Shown here piece after piece: positions 1-9,470 of a stretch of 64,000 nt of DNA. The stretch's first letter is position 1. The number at the start of each line of letters is the position of its first letter. The notes beneath the pieces are model-generated. The model saw nothing but the letters and a program-made list of their open reading frames with translations. It ran no database searches and was not told where the DNA came from. The position numbers and the translations under genes were made by a program. This DNA comes from Pollutibacter sp041183265. Its GTDB lineage: Bacteria; Bacteroidota; Bacteroidia; Chitinophagales; Chitinophagaceae. The DNA lies in contig JBEGMC010000097.1 of NCBI GenBank assembly GCA_041183265.1, forward strand, positions 29,320-93,319, in the 5' to 3' direction.

Positions 1-130
1 TTTGCGATTTAATAACATTTTTGTAATGTTTTGATAGGTATTGCCGGGTGATATAATTAAACAATTAATATTGCACTATCTGGTTGGTAGCAAAGGTTAT
101 TTTTTTAAAACATTTTTAAACCGCTTACCC

Positions 131-865
131 ATGACCAGAATTACATCCTACTGTCAGACCTGCACAGTAAAGAATTGCATCATGCTGAAATCATTCGGCG
201 AAGATCACGCAGTTTACAAGCCTTTTAAACACCACTATGAATTCAAAAAAGGCGAATTGATTTTTAGAGAAGGTGATGAAATCAATGGCATCTACTTCAT
301 TCAAACCGGCGTCATCAAATTAGAGATGAACGCAGACTCACAAAGGCCTTTCATTTTGAGACTTATCGGACCCGGACAAACCATGGGACACCGATTCCTT
401 AGCTACACTGGCTTGCAACCCTACACTGCAACAGCTGTAGAGGACAGTAGAATTTGCTTCATAGAGCTTGGTTTTTTCAAAAACCTTTATCAAAAAAACG
501 AATTGCTCCAAGAAGAAATCAGAAAAATATTTCTAAAAGAAATCAGAACAACAGAGGTAAAACTTTTGCAAATCGCACAACAAACGGTGAGAGAAAAAGT
601 GGCTGGCATTCTTGTTCACCTTGCGGATACTTACAATTACAAGCAAACAGGACTTGGCATCCGTGTTCACATCGACCGACAAGAAATGGCTGACTTGGCT
701 GGAACCACCAAAGAACAGGTTTCAAGAATCCTGGCGGATTTTGAAAAAGAGCAATTGATCAGATTCCGGGCAAAGCATTTTAAATTCATTTCAGTCGACA
801 AACTCCGTCACCTTGCAGAAAAACAAACTGCACTGGTGGAAGAGAGTCATCATATGGAGGCATAA
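131..865 (+). CDS. Crp/Fnr-family regulator with FNR-like four-cysteine set
   Basis: Transcription factor of 244 residues with an N-terminal cyclic-nucleotide-binding-like beta roll (about 30-125), a dimerisation helix (about 125-160) and a C-terminal winged helix (about 165-225). I chose the ATG at 131; an in-frame TTG at 41 would add a stretch that does not look like the family. The protein has exactly four Cys: C8, C11, C16 and C109. C8-x2-C11-x4-C16 plus a Cys in the roll (RICFIEL) is the layout that holds the oxygen-sensitive 4Fe-4S cluster in FNR, where C122 sits in the equivalent strand. The recognition helix reads TKEQVSRI, keeping the E-x2-S-R of FNR that reads TTGAT half-sites. Oxygen sensing is an inference; the family assignment is firm. 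Confidence 0.88.
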   Translation: MTRITSYCQTCTVKNCIMLKSFGEDHAVYKPFKHHYEFKKGELIFREGDEINGIYFIQTGVIKLEMNADSQRPFILRLIGPGQTMGHRFLSYTGLQPYTATAVEDSRICFIELGFFKNLYQKNELLQEEIRKIFLKEIRTTEVKLLQIAQQTVREKVAGILVHLADTYNYKQTGLGIRVHIDRQEMADLAGTTKEQVSRILADFEKEQLIRFRAKHFKFISVDKLRHLAEKQTALVEESHHMEA

Positions 866-880
866 TACCTACCCATAACC

Positions 881-912
881 ATTGTAAAATTGACCAGCAG
901 TCAGTACCTTTG
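881..912 (+). promoter_or_regulatory. Promoter of icd (-33 / -7 boxes)
   Basis: TACCTTTG at 905-912 matches the Bacteroidota -7 consensus TAnnTTTG exactly. ATTG at 881-884 is a fair -33 box with 20 nt between. The start codon lies at 931, which leaves a short leader. Confidence 0.65.
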
Positions 913-930
913 CAGCCTTAAAATTACCTT

Positions 931-2163
931 ATGGCAGCAAAAATCAAAGTATTGAATCCAGTGGTTGAATTGGATGGCGATGAGATGACAAGAATTATTT
1001 GGAAGTTTATCAAGGATAAATTGATTCTTCCCTACTTGGATCTTGATATCAAATATTATGATCTTGGTGTAGAATACCGTGATCAAACCAATGACCAAGT
1101 AACTGTTGATGCTGCCAATGCTATCAAACAATATGGCGTGGGAATCAAATGCGCTACCATTACTCCAGATGAAGCACGTGTGAAAGAATTCAACCTCAAA
1201 CAAATGTGGAAGAGTCCCAATGGAACCATTCGAAACATTCTGGATGGAACCGTATTCAGGGAGCCGATTGTTATCAAAAATATACCGCGACTGGTTACCA
1301 ATTGGGACAGTCCGATTATTGTCGGCCGTCATGCATTTGGTGATCAATACCGCGCAACTGATTTTACAGTGCCGGGAAAGGGAAAACTTACCATTAAATT
1401 CGAAGGAGAAGATGGACAAGTGATCGAACATGAAGTTTACCAATTCAAGGGTGCGGGTGTGGCAATGAGCATGTACAATACAGATGAAAGCATCAAAGGC
1501 TTTGCAAGAAGCTGTTTCAACATGGCACTTCAAAAAGGATGGCCGCTCTACATGAGTACCAAGAATACCATCTTAAAAAAATACGATGGCAGATTCAAGG
1601 ATATCTTCCAAGATATCTATGAAAATGAATTCAAATCATCTTACGAAGCTGCCGGCATTACTTATGAACACAGATTGATTGATGACATGGTTGCAAGTGC
1701 CTTGAAATGGAATGGCAAATTTGTATGGGCATGCAAAAACTACGACGGTGATGTACAAAGCGATACGGTTGCGCAGGGATTTGGATCTCTGGGACTCATG
1801 ACATCGGTTTTGGTTACTCCAGATGGAAAAACCATGGAGTCAGAAGCTGCTCACGGAACTGTTACACGACACTATCGCGATCATCAAAAAGGCAAACCAA
1901 CCAGCACCAATCCGATTGCTTCGATTTTTGCCTGGACCCGCGGATTGGCATTCAGAGGTAAACTGGACAACAACCAGGAACTGATCAAATTTGCAGATGC
2001 ACTGGAAGCTGTTTGTATCGAAACAGTCGAAGAAGGCAAAATGACAAAAGATCTGGCAGTTTGTATCCATGGCAACAAGGTAAACCACGGTGAACATTTC
2101 CTCTATACAGAGGAATTTCTTGATGCGATTGATGCGAATCTCAAAAAGAAAATGGGATTGTAA
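931..2163 (+). CDS. icd: NADP-dependent isocitrate dehydrogenase, eukaryote-like type
   Basis: TCA-cycle enzyme converting isocitrate to 2-oxoglutarate and CO2 with reduction of NADP, cytoplasmic and dimeric. The 410-residue length and sequence are those of the type II (mitochondrial/cytosolic IDH1-like) class, not the E. coli Icd class. Substrate-binding residues are present: KSPNGTIRN with S95, N97 and R101, R110 in GTVFREP, and R133 in GRHAFGDQYR, the equivalent of human IDH1 R132. The metal-binding DDMVA motif follows. The gene has its own promoter and a strong terminator directly after the stop, so it is probably monocistronic. Confidence 0.97.
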   Translation: MAAKIKVLNPVVELDGDEMTRIIWKFIKDKLILPYLDLDIKYYDLGVEYRDQTNDQVTVDAANAIKQYGVGIKCATITPDEARVKEFNLKQMWKSPNGTIRNILDGTVFREPIVIKNIPRLVTNWDSPIIVGRHAFGDQYRATDFTVPGKGKLTIKFEGEDGQVIEHEVYQFKGAGVAMSMYNTDESIKGFARSCFNMALQKGWPLYMSTKNTILKKYDGRFKDIFQDIYENEFKSSYEAAGITYEHRLIDDMVASALKWNGKFVWACKNYDGDVQSDTVAQGFGSLGLMTSVLVTPDGKTMESEAAHGTVTRHYRDHQKGKPTSTNPIASIFAWTRGLAFRGKLDNNQELIKFADALEAVCIETVEEGKMTKDLAVCIHGNKVNHGEHFLYTEEFLDAIDANLKKKMGL

Positions 2164-2183
2164 TATCAGCAGAATACTTCTAG

Positions 2184-2210
2184 AAACCCTGGTCTATCCA
2201 GGGTTTTTTA
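2184..2210. terminator. Bidirectional intrinsic terminator between icd and the YdjM-like gene
   Basis: Perfect 9-bp stem AAACCCTGG / CCAGGGTTT with a 5-nt loop (2193-2197) followed by a T run on the plus strand. The stop codon of the minus-strand gene (2208-2210) lies inside the T run, so the element serves two convergent genes. Confidence 0.85.
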
Positions 2211-3206
2211 TTTAAGATCAAACATCCTAGTCCACAATTTTTTTGCAGATCGTACATTAAGTGCCGCAAATCGTCCTCGCTGCACCACCAAATCATTGTT
2301 GGCGGGATGCGATAAAAAATAATGAAAAGCAAACTTACTGGATGGATTTTCCCAACCATTGATTTGACCAAACCTCAAATCATTAAAGACCAGCGTATCA
2401 TTCCATTTTTCAAGTGTATAGAACCCCTGTGAAAACACTTTAAGGTCCATCACTTCCTGGTGATCATGTATGCTATCCAAGTAAGTTTCATGTTGTTCAA
2501 ATCTTGTGAATACAAATTCGTTTTTACTAAAAATAGATTTATAACCGACTTGAAAACCAGTGCTGTCTTGAATAACGGCGGTCCACAGAAAATTATTCAA
2601 CAATGTTGGGGCTGTAAAATATTTTGATGAATGGGTTACATGCTTGGCAACACTTTTTTCGATATTGAATTTATTCAACAGAGCAAAACAGCAATAAAAA
2701 ACTGGAGCCAGTATTCCTATCCTCGCCCATTTAATCCGGTGCAAATGATCCATTTTTGAAAACAATAAGAAAAAGAAAACAAACAACGGAATAATTGTAA
2801 ACATTGGATCGGCAACATACAGTATGTTGAATGCAATTCTCTCAGTTGAGAAAGGCTCCAACAATCCGGTGCCATAATTATTCAAAGAATCCAGCAACAA
2901 GTGAATCAATACTTCAATCAGAAAAAATGAAAACCATTTTGACGTACTGATTGCGTCCTTTTTATGCCATTTGCTGGCAACCAAAGCAAGAAAAAGGGAG
3001 ACAACGAATGCAAACAGGAAGGAATGTGTGATGCCCCTGTGTGCCATCAACTCTTTTGTGAGCGGCATCCATGCCCCGTTGATAAAGTCAATGTCGGGTA
3101 CGCTCTGTGCCAGCGCTCCCCAAAGCATGGCTTTTTTGCCAGCTTTTTTATCCATTACAACTTCACCAACACATGCACCCAGTACTATGTGCGTGACAGA
3201 ATCCAT
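2208..3206 (-). CDS. YdjM-like (DUF457) membrane-bound putative metal-dependent hydrolase
   Basis: Protein of 332 residues. The first part matches the YdjM/DUF457 family: MDSVTHIVLG at the N-terminus, VPDIDF, then HRGITHSFL, whose conserved His and Asp residues are thought to bind metal. Several hydrophobic segments (about 75-95, 105-120, 140-160, 170-190) indicate an inner-membrane protein. The last 130 residues are soluble-looking. Substrate is unknown. Its ATG overlaps the stop of the upstream outer-membrane barrel gene by one base (TAATG), which suggests coupled translation. Confidence 0.85.
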   Translation of the reverse strand: MDSVTHIVLGACVGEVVMDKKAGKKAMLWGALAQSVPDIDFINGAWMPLTKELMAHRGITHSFLFAFVVSLFLALVASKWHKKDAISTSKWFSFFLIEVLIHLLLDSLNNYGTGLLEPFSTERIAFNILYVADPMFTIIPLFVFFFLLFSKMDHLHRIKWARIGILAPVFYCCFALLNKFNIEKSVAKHVTHSSKYFTAPTLLNNFLWTAVIQDSTGFQVGYKSIFSKNEFVFTRFEQHETYLDSIHDHQEVMDLKVFSQGFYTLEKWNDTLVFNDLRFGQINGWENPSSKFAFHYFLSHPANNDLVVQRGRFAALNVRSAKKLWTRMFDLK

Positions 3207-6010
3207 TAGAATCGAACATCCCTCATTTGTCCACCGCCAGGGCCACCCATGTTGGAGGAAGGCTGTTGCCCTTTGTATTTGTTGAATCTGTAAATGAAGC
3301 TCATCATAAAATATCTTGTGAGACGGTTCACTCTGGTATCAACGATGTTATTTCCATTGACTGTTCTGGCGATTGCTTTATTCTGGTTTAAAATATCAAA
3401 TCCTGATATCCTGAAAATTCCGTTCTTCTTTTTGAAGAGGGTCTTTTCAAAATTCGCATTCAATAAAGCAATGTTTTGATTCACAGCAGATGACAATCCT
3501 CTGTTGATGATGTATTCTAAATCATGTCTGAAAACCCACCCACCTGGAAAATCAATACGGGAATTGTTGGTCAGGGTCCAACTGTGGTAATTGACATTGG
3601 GCTGACCTGCAAGTGTATATTTTGTGTTGTTTACACCATACCTTCCTCCTACGTCAAATTCCAACCATTCTTTCCAGTTGATTTCAAATTTAGCTCCTTG
3701 CGCAAACAACAATGTCTTTCCAAAATTCTGGATATTATCAATGAAAGTGATGCTGTTGTTATAGGCGGCAGAACCATTGAAGGATACTATGTAAGTACGG
3801 TTGCTCCAGGGTTTGCTGAAATTGTAAAATCCGCTTGCAGAATAAGCCCCATTCACATTCTCGTAAGTGGTGAGCTGCGCCCCATTGTTTCCTACCCTGC
3901 TGGTATTGTTTACAATCTGGTTGTTGGTGAAATTAAAGTTGGTTCCAATGAAAAATGTTTGTCCAGTCAGAAAATTCAAATTATTGAATGACAGACTGAA
4001 AATATGTGCCAGCTCTGGTTTCAAGAGTGGGTTGCCCTGGATCTGGTACTGCGGATTGGATACGTCTTTCACGGGTTGTAATTGTGAAAACGTAGGTTGA
4101 TTTGCATTTCCATTGTAAAAGAATCGCAAGGTTTTATTGCGTGTGAAGTTGTATGCAAAATTGGCTGAAGGAAGCAAATTGATTCTCTTGATCGGTGTGT
4201 AAGCAGAATCTTTGGAGATGGAGTATCCTCTCTGATACACAGGCTGCGAGCTCGCTCCGAAAGTATAATTGTATTTTTTGCGAACCGTTCTGATATTGGC
4301 ACCAATGCGCTGACGAATGAAATCAGTTTCGAAAGCATTGCTCAACAAATCAGAAAACACGGCATTTCCAAGTGCATCTTCCACAAATGTGGCACGGTCA
4401 TTGTTTACATAAGACTGACTGTAAGAATAAATCAAGTCAAGGTATCTGCCCTGCATAATGGGCTCAGAGAAGTTGAAGCGAATATTGAAATTATCAGACT
4501 GATTGTTGGTATTCACATTTTGCTTCAAAATCACACTATCAATCTTATTCAGAAGATAATTGCGTGTCAGGTTGTTTTTATCACTCTCCCCATCTGTGCT
4601 GTTGTATCCACCAGTGATATTTACTGAGAGATTTCTACCACGCTTTTGAAACTTGTGATTGAAAATCAGGTTGCCGTTGAAGCTGGGCGAAAAGGATTTT
4701 GAAAAATCGTTGTTCTTGCCAAAACTGGTTGTATCGGTATCATTTTTCAAGTAATCAAATACACTTGCTGTTGTGGAGTTGTTTTCCCTTGCAAAAAACT
4801 CCGGAATAAACTTTACATAATTGAACGAGTCGATGTTCCACTCAAAATTCAAAGAAGCCCTGTGTGTATATACATTGGATGTGGAATTAACGACCTGGTG
4901 ATTGAGAAACTTGGTGTTTTGGAAAAAGTTTTGTGATGCGATATCTCTTTCGATTTCTGTTTTGCGTGAGGAGTAGCTGTAATTACCATACACAGACCCT
5001 TTTTTATTTTCCAAATCGTTCCTGAAATTGAATCCCAGTGAATTGGTTGTGCTCAACCCTTCTTGTCCGCCGATTCCACTCTGGTTGTTTCCACCAATAT
5101 TGATCTGGAATCCACGTCCCCCGCCACCTCCGCCTTGTCCACCGAACCCTCCTCCACCGCTGCTGTTGAAATCAAATGTGCTTGAGTTGTTGTTGTTTGC
5201 TCCCCCGAAAACAGAGAGCTGCTTATTGTTGTTGAAAAAATTCACGTTGGTGGTTGCAGCGTACCTGTCATTTGTTCCTGCACCCACAGTTGTCCTGCTG
5301 AACACACCCCTGTTGCGGTCTTTCTTCAATTGCAAATTGATGACTTTGTCTGGCTCTCCGTCTTTGATGCCCGATGCATTGGCCAGGTCTCCATAATCAT
5401 CCACGACCTGCACTTTGTCAATCATGTCAGCTGACAATTGCTGGGTTGCAGCTTTGGGATCGCCGCTAAAGAAATCCTTGCCATTGACCCTGACCTTGGT
5501 GACTGTTTTTCCTTGTGCAGTAATGTTTCCGTTTTTATCAACCTCAATACCAGGCATTTTTTTCAGCAGGTCCTCCACCATTGCGTTGGGTTTCAGACGG
5601 AAGGAATCTGCCTTGTATTCCACAGTATCCTCTTTTACGATGATCGGCGGGACGGAAACGATGATTTCCTGCATGGAGCTGTAAGATGGAAGCAATTTGA
5701 TTTCCTCCAGTTTAAGAACTTCCTCGTCAACTGGAATGGTATACGCTTTCAGGGTGGTACCGTATCCCAAACTGGATATCATCAATACAAATTTTCTCTC
5801 GGGAATGCCCTTTATCAAAAAGAATCCCACGTTGTTGGTGATGGTCTTGATCGTGTCTTTTCCCCCGGCAATATATACACCCACAGTTGCCCTGGAAATG
5901 GGATTTCCAAGTGTGTCAACCAAGCGGCCGTTTACTTGAAATCCATCCTGTGAAAAAGACCCAAAACTTGTTAATAAAACAATAAACAGTGCGTAAAATC
6001 CTCTTTTCAT
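3206..6010 (-). CDS. Outer-membrane beta-barrel protein, TonB-receptor-like, with carboxypeptidase-regulatory domain
   Basis: Protein of 934 residues with a signal peptide (MKRGFYALFIVLLTSFGSFS), a CarboxypepD_reg-like domain (about 24-105), a plug-like region (about 115-230; LLKKMPGIEVDKNG and KVRVNGKDFF are typical) and a C-terminal barrel (about 250-900) of the OMP_b-brl type found in Bacteroidota. A very glycine-rich stretch lies near residues 283-300 and another at the C-terminus. It probably sits in the outer membrane and takes up or moves an unknown ligand. No SusD-like partner is next to it. It shares a TAATG junction with the downstream YdjM-like gene. Confidence 0.88.
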   Translation of the reverse strand: MKRGFYALFIVLLTSFGSFSQDGFQVNGRLVDTLGNPISRATVGVYIAGGKDTIKTITNNVGFFLIKGIPERKFVLMISSLGYGTTLKAYTIPVDEEVLKLEEIKLLPSYSSMQEIIVSVPPIIVKEDTVEYKADSFRLKPNAMVEDLLKKMPGIEVDKNGNITAQGKTVTKVRVNGKDFFSGDPKAATQQLSADMIDKVQVVDDYGDLANASGIKDGEPDKVINLQLKKDRNRGVFSRTTVGAGTNDRYAATTNVNFFNNNKQLSVFGGANNNNSSTFDFNSSGGGGFGGQGGGGGGRGFQINIGGNNQSGIGGQEGLSTTNSLGFNFRNDLENKKGSVYGNYSYSSRKTEIERDIASQNFFQNTKFLNHQVVNSTSNVYTHRASLNFEWNIDSFNYVKFIPEFFARENNSTTASVFDYLKNDTDTTSFGKNNDFSKSFSPSFNGNLIFNHKFQKRGRNLSVNITGGYNSTDGESDKNNLTRNYLLNKIDSVILKQNVNTNNQSDNFNIRFNFSEPIMQGRYLDLIYSYSQSYVNNDRATFVEDALGNAVFSDLLSNAFETDFIRQRIGANIRTVRKKYNYTFGASSQPVYQRGYSISKDSAYTPIKRINLLPSANFAYNFTRNKTLRFFYNGNANQPTFSQLQPVKDVSNPQYQIQGNPLLKPELAHIFSLSFNNLNFLTGQTFFIGTNFNFTNNQIVNNTSRVGNNGAQLTTYENVNGAYSASGFYNFSKPWSNRTYIVSFNGSAAYNNSITFIDNIQNFGKTLLFAQGAKFEINWKEWLEFDVGGRYGVNNTKYTLAGQPNVNYHSWTLTNNSRIDFPGGWVFRHDLEYIINRGLSSAVNQNIALLNANFEKTLFKKKNGIFRISGFDILNQNKAIARTVNGNNIVDTRVNRLTRYFMMSFIYRFNKYKGQQPSSNMGGPGGGQMRDVRF

Positions 6011-6035
6011 ACTAATATATTCGCGAATTGGATGT

Positions 6036-6043
6036 CAAAGGTA
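6036..6043 (-). promoter_or_regulatory. -7 box of the outer-membrane barrel gene
   Basis: On the minus strand this reads TACCTTTG, an exact TAnnTTTG match, 26 nt before the start codon. I see no good -33 TTTG at the usual distance. Confidence 0.5.
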
Positions 6044-6086
6044 ATGCTTTGCCTTCGGTGAAACCCGCCTTTCAGCATAAATGAAC

Positions 6087-6094
6087 TAAATTTG
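6087..6094 (+). promoter_or_regulatory. -7 box of secA
   Basis: TAAATTTG matches TAnnTTTG exactly, 24 nt before the secA start. It faces away from the -7 box at 6036-6043, so the short intergenic region holds divergent promoters. No clear -33 box. Confidence 0.5.
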
Positions 6095-6118
6095 ACCCCT
6101 TAGAAAGAACCGAAGGTT

Positions 6119-9100
6119 ATGTTTACATTTTTAACGAAGATACTGGGAGGCAGCAAGTCAGAGAAAGACGTAAAACTCATCTATCCGATCGTAGATAAAA
6201 TCAATGCGCATTTTTCATCATATGCCAGTCTGACAAACGACCAGCTGAGGTCAAAAACCACCGAATTCAAATCGAGGATCCAAGATCACTTGAAAGAAAT
6301 CAACCAATCCATCACCGACCTTGAACAGGCGGCCGAACAATTGCCTGCTGAAGATATTTTGGGCAAGGATGATTTCTACAAACAAGTGGATGAGCTGAAG
6401 AAGAAGCGCGATGGACAAATAGAAGAAATATTGAATGATCTGCTGCCTGAGGCATTTGCAGTCGTAAAAGAAGCAGGCAGAAGATTCAAAGAGAATGAAG
6501 AACTCACAGCTACTGCGACTGATTTAGATCGTGACTTGAGCGTAAGAAAAGATTATGTTACCATCAAAGGAAACGAATCTGTGTTCAAAACAAGCTGGAT
6601 GGCTGCGGGCAATCTGGTAAACTGGAATATGGTGCACTATGACGTGCAGCTGATTGGAGGAACTGTTCTGCACCAAGGTAAAATATCAGAGATGGCAACA
6701 GGGGAAGGAAAGACATTGGTCTCCACGCTGCCTGCTTATCTCAATGCATTGGCAGGAGAAGGTGTTCACATCGTTACCGTGAATGATTATTTGGCAAAAC
6801 GTGACTCTGAGTGGAACGGGACGCTCTTCGAATGGCTGGGACTCACTGTAGATTGCATCGACAAACACCAGCCACATTCAGATGCAAGAAGAAAAGCTTA
6901 TCAGGCAGACATTACATACGGAACCAACAATGAATTCGGCTTTGACTATTTGAGAGACAACATGGTTCATTCTCCAGATGAAATGGTGCAAAGAAAACAC
7001 CACTTTGCCATGGTGGATGAGGTTGATAGTGTCTTGATCGATGATGCGAGAACACCTTTGATCATATCCGGACCCGTTGCTAAAGGCGATGATCAGCAAT
7101 ATCATGTTCACAAGCCACGCATTCAACAATTGGTGGAAGTTCAAAAACAAATTGTTGCCAAATCTCTGCTGGATGCAAAAAAAATGATCGCTGAAGGCAA
7201 AGATGGTCCGCAAGAAGGTGGATTGCATTTGATGCGCGCCTACAGGGGATTGCCTAAAAACTCTGCATTGATCAAATTCCTAAGTGAGCCAGGCATCAAA
7301 GTTAAACTGCAAAGAGCAGAGAACTTTTATCTGGCTGAACAGCAAAAACAAATGCCGACAGTTGACGAAGAACTTTACTTCCACATCGACGAAAAAAACA
7401 ACCAGGTTGAACTGACTGACAAAGGATTGCATTACATCACCAAAGCAGGTGAGGATCCTAATCTCTTTGTACTGCCTGATCTCTCCATCGAATTGGCCGA
7501 TATTGAAAAAAGCAGTGGAAGCATAGATGAAAAAATCAGCCGAAAGGAATCACTGTTGCAGGAATATTCTCAAAAAGCCGATCGCATTCATACCATACAG
7601 CAGTTGCTGAAAGCATACACAGTTTTTGAAAAAGACATCGAATATGTGGTGCTGGATGGAATGGTCAAAATTGTTGACGAGCAAACCGGCAGGATCATGG
7701 AGGGAAGGAGATACAGTGACGGTCTCCATCAGGCCATTGAAGCCAAAGAAAATGTCAAAATCGAAGCAGCTACCCAAACCTACGCCACCGTTACACTGCA
7801 GAATTACTTCAGGATGTATCACAAGCTGGCAGGTATGACAGGTACTGCAGAAACAGAGGCGGCTGAGCTTTGGAACATCTATAAATTAGATGTGGTATCC
7901 ATTCCAACCAATTTGAATCTGATCAGAAAAGACCAGGAAGATCTTGTATACAAAACAAAAAGAGAAAAGTTCAAGGCGGTCATCGACGAAGTGGAACAAC
8001 TCAGGAATGCTGGACGTCCTATACTCGTGGGTACAACTTCCGTTGAAGTATCTGAGCTGCTTTCCAGAATGCTGCAACAGAAAAAAATACCACACAATGT
8101 GTTGAATGCAAAACAACACTCAAGAGAAGCACAGGTGGTTGCAGAAGCAGGATTGGCTGGAAATGTAACCATCGCCACCAACATGGCTGGACGAGGTACG
8201 GATATTAAATTGGGACCAGGGGTGAAGGAAGCAGGTGGACTCGCTATCATAGGCACAGAGCGACATGAGAGCAGACGTGTTGACCGACAATTGAGAGGTC
8301 GTGCTGGCCGACAGGGCGATCCTGGATCATCGCAGTTCTATGTTTCGCTGGAGGATGACCTGATGAGAATGTTTGGAAGCGACAGAATTGCTTCTTTGAT
8401 GGACAGGATGGGTTACAAAGAAGGCGAAGTCATCCAACACAGCATGATCACCAAGAGCATTGAAAGAGCTCAGAAAAAAGTGGAGGAAAACAACTTTGGC
8501 ATCAGAAAAAGATTGTTGGAGTATGATGATGTCATGAACAAACAAAGAAATGTTGTGTACAGCAAAAGACAACATGCCTTGTTTGGAGAGCGACTTGCAC
8601 TCGACCTGGACAATGCATTCTATTCAGTCGCATCAGGACTGATCAATCAATATGCAGGAACTGCTGACCATGAGGGATTCTCCCTGAACACCATCATGCA
8701 ACTTGGGGTCAATACTGCTATCAATCCTGCTGAACTGGAAAAAGGAAATCCACAAGAGCTGAGCGAGAAGCTGTATCAGGAAGCCATCCAACACTATCAA
8801 TTCAGAAAACAGTCGATTGCCAAACAGGCATTACCCATTTTTCAGAATGTAAAACTCACACAAGGAAACCACATCACCAATGTTTTTGTTCCATTTACAG
8901 ATGGCAAAAAAACAGCCAATGTATTGACCAATCTTGATAAAACTATTCAGTCCAAGGGAATGGAGCTTCTCTCCTCTCTTGAGAAATCCATCACACTGTC
9001 GATCATAGACGACAGCTGGAAGGAACATCTAAGAGCCATGGATGATTTAAAGCAGAGTGTACAAACAGCAGTTTACGAGCAAAAAGATCCCTTGGTTATC

Positions 9101-9448
9101 TATAAACAATCAGCATTTGAACTTTTTTCAAACATGGATGCTGAAATCAACAAAGAAATTGTTTCATACCTCTGTCACGCCGCCCTTCCAGCTGAAAACA
9201 CTACCCAGTCATTGAGAGAAGGGAAAGAGTCCAAAACAGATATGAGCAAGATGAAAGAGAGAAAAGATGAATTCAGCTCAGCTCCATCCAATGAAATCTT
9301 GGAAGGTGGCAATGAATACCATGATCCGTCTCAAATTTCAAAATCAGAACCTGTGAGGGTAGGTCCAAAAGTTGGACGAAACGATCCATGTCCTTGTGGT
9401 AGCGGAAAAAAATACAAGGCTTGCCATGGCAGAGAACAAGGCGAATGA
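6119..9448 (+). CDS. secA: Preprotein translocase ATPase SecA
   Basis: Motor ATPase that drives unfolded preproteins through SecYEG. The 1109-residue protein shows Walker A GEGKT near 194-198, the DEVD box near 300-303, an ATP-dependent helicase-like second domain (GTTSVEVSE, NMAGRGTDI, RQLRGRAGRQGDPG) and a C-terminal zinc-binding SEC-C tail (NDPCPCGSGKKY near 1087-1098) for SecB or ribosome contact. It is about 200 residues longer than E. coli SecA. Part of the excess lies between roughly 315 and 480, in or next to the preprotein cross-linking domain. It is first in a run with an M20 amidohydrolase 22 nt downstream. Confidence 0.98.
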   Translation: MFTFLTKILGGSKSEKDVKLIYPIVDKINAHFSSYASLTNDQLRSKTTEFKSRIQDHLKEINQSITDLEQAAEQLPAEDILGKDDFYKQVDELKKKRDGQIEEILNDLLPEAFAVVKEAGRRFKENEELTATATDLDRDLSVRKDYVTIKGNESVFKTSWMAAGNLVNWNMVHYDVQLIGGTVLHQGKISEMATGEGKTLVSTLPAYLNALAGEGVHIVTVNDYLAKRDSEWNGTLFEWLGLTVDCIDKHQPHSDARRKAYQADITYGTNNEFGFDYLRDNMVHSPDEMVQRKHHFAMVDEVDSVLIDDARTPLIISGPVAKGDDQQYHVHKPRIQQLVEVQKQIVAKSLLDAKKMIAEGKDGPQEGGLHLMRAYRGLPKNSALIKFLSEPGIKVKLQRAENFYLAEQQKQMPTVDEELYFHIDEKNNQVELTDKGLHYITKAGEDPNLFVLPDLSIELADIEKSSGSIDEKISRKESLLQEYSQKADRIHTIQQLLKAYTVFEKDIEYVVLDGMVKIVDEQTGRIMEGRRYSDGLHQAIEAKENVKIEAATQTYATVTLQNYFRMYHKLAGMTGTAETEAAELWNIYKLDVVSIPTNLNLIRKDQEDLVYKTKREKFKAVIDEVEQLRNAGRPILVGTTSVEVSELLSRMLQQKKIPHNVLNAKQHSREAQVVAEAGLAGNVTIATNMAGRGTDIKLGPGVKEAGGLAIIGTERHESRRVDRQLRGRAGRQGDPGSSQFYVSLEDDLMRMFGSDRIASLMDRMGYKEGEVIQHSMITKSIERAQKKVEENNFGIRKRLLEYDDVMNKQRNVVYSKRQHALFGERLALDLDNAFYSVASGLINQYAGTADHEGFSLNTIMQLGVNTAINPAELEKGNPQELSEKLYQEAIQHYQFRKQSIAKQALPIFQNVKLTQGNHITNVFVPFTDGKKTANVLTNLDKTIQSKGMELLSSLEKSITLSIIDDSWKEHLRAMDDLKQSVQTAVYEQKDPLVIYKQSAFELFSNMDAEINKEIVSYLCHAALPAENTTQSLREGKESKTDMSKMKERKDEFSSAPSNEILEGGNEYHDPSQISKSEPVRVGPKVGRNDPCPCGSGKKYKACHGREQGE

Positions 9449-9470
9449 TTGATTGATAATATCTAAGAAC

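Noticed and set aside
41..130. TTG start for the Crp/Fnr gene
   Set aside because: The added 30 residues do not resemble the family; the ATG at 131 places the Cys cluster at the usual distance from the N-terminus. The 130 bases before it hold no gene I can support.
901..1533. Long open frame on the minus strand opposite icd
   Set aside because: It lies fully opposite a clear icd gene, its product is Cys/His-rich and resembles no family, and it would cross the icd promoter.
5438..5953. Open frame on the plus strand opposite the outer-membrane barrel gene
   Set aside because: Antisense to a well-supported signal-peptide and carboxypeptidase-regulatory region; no family features of its own.
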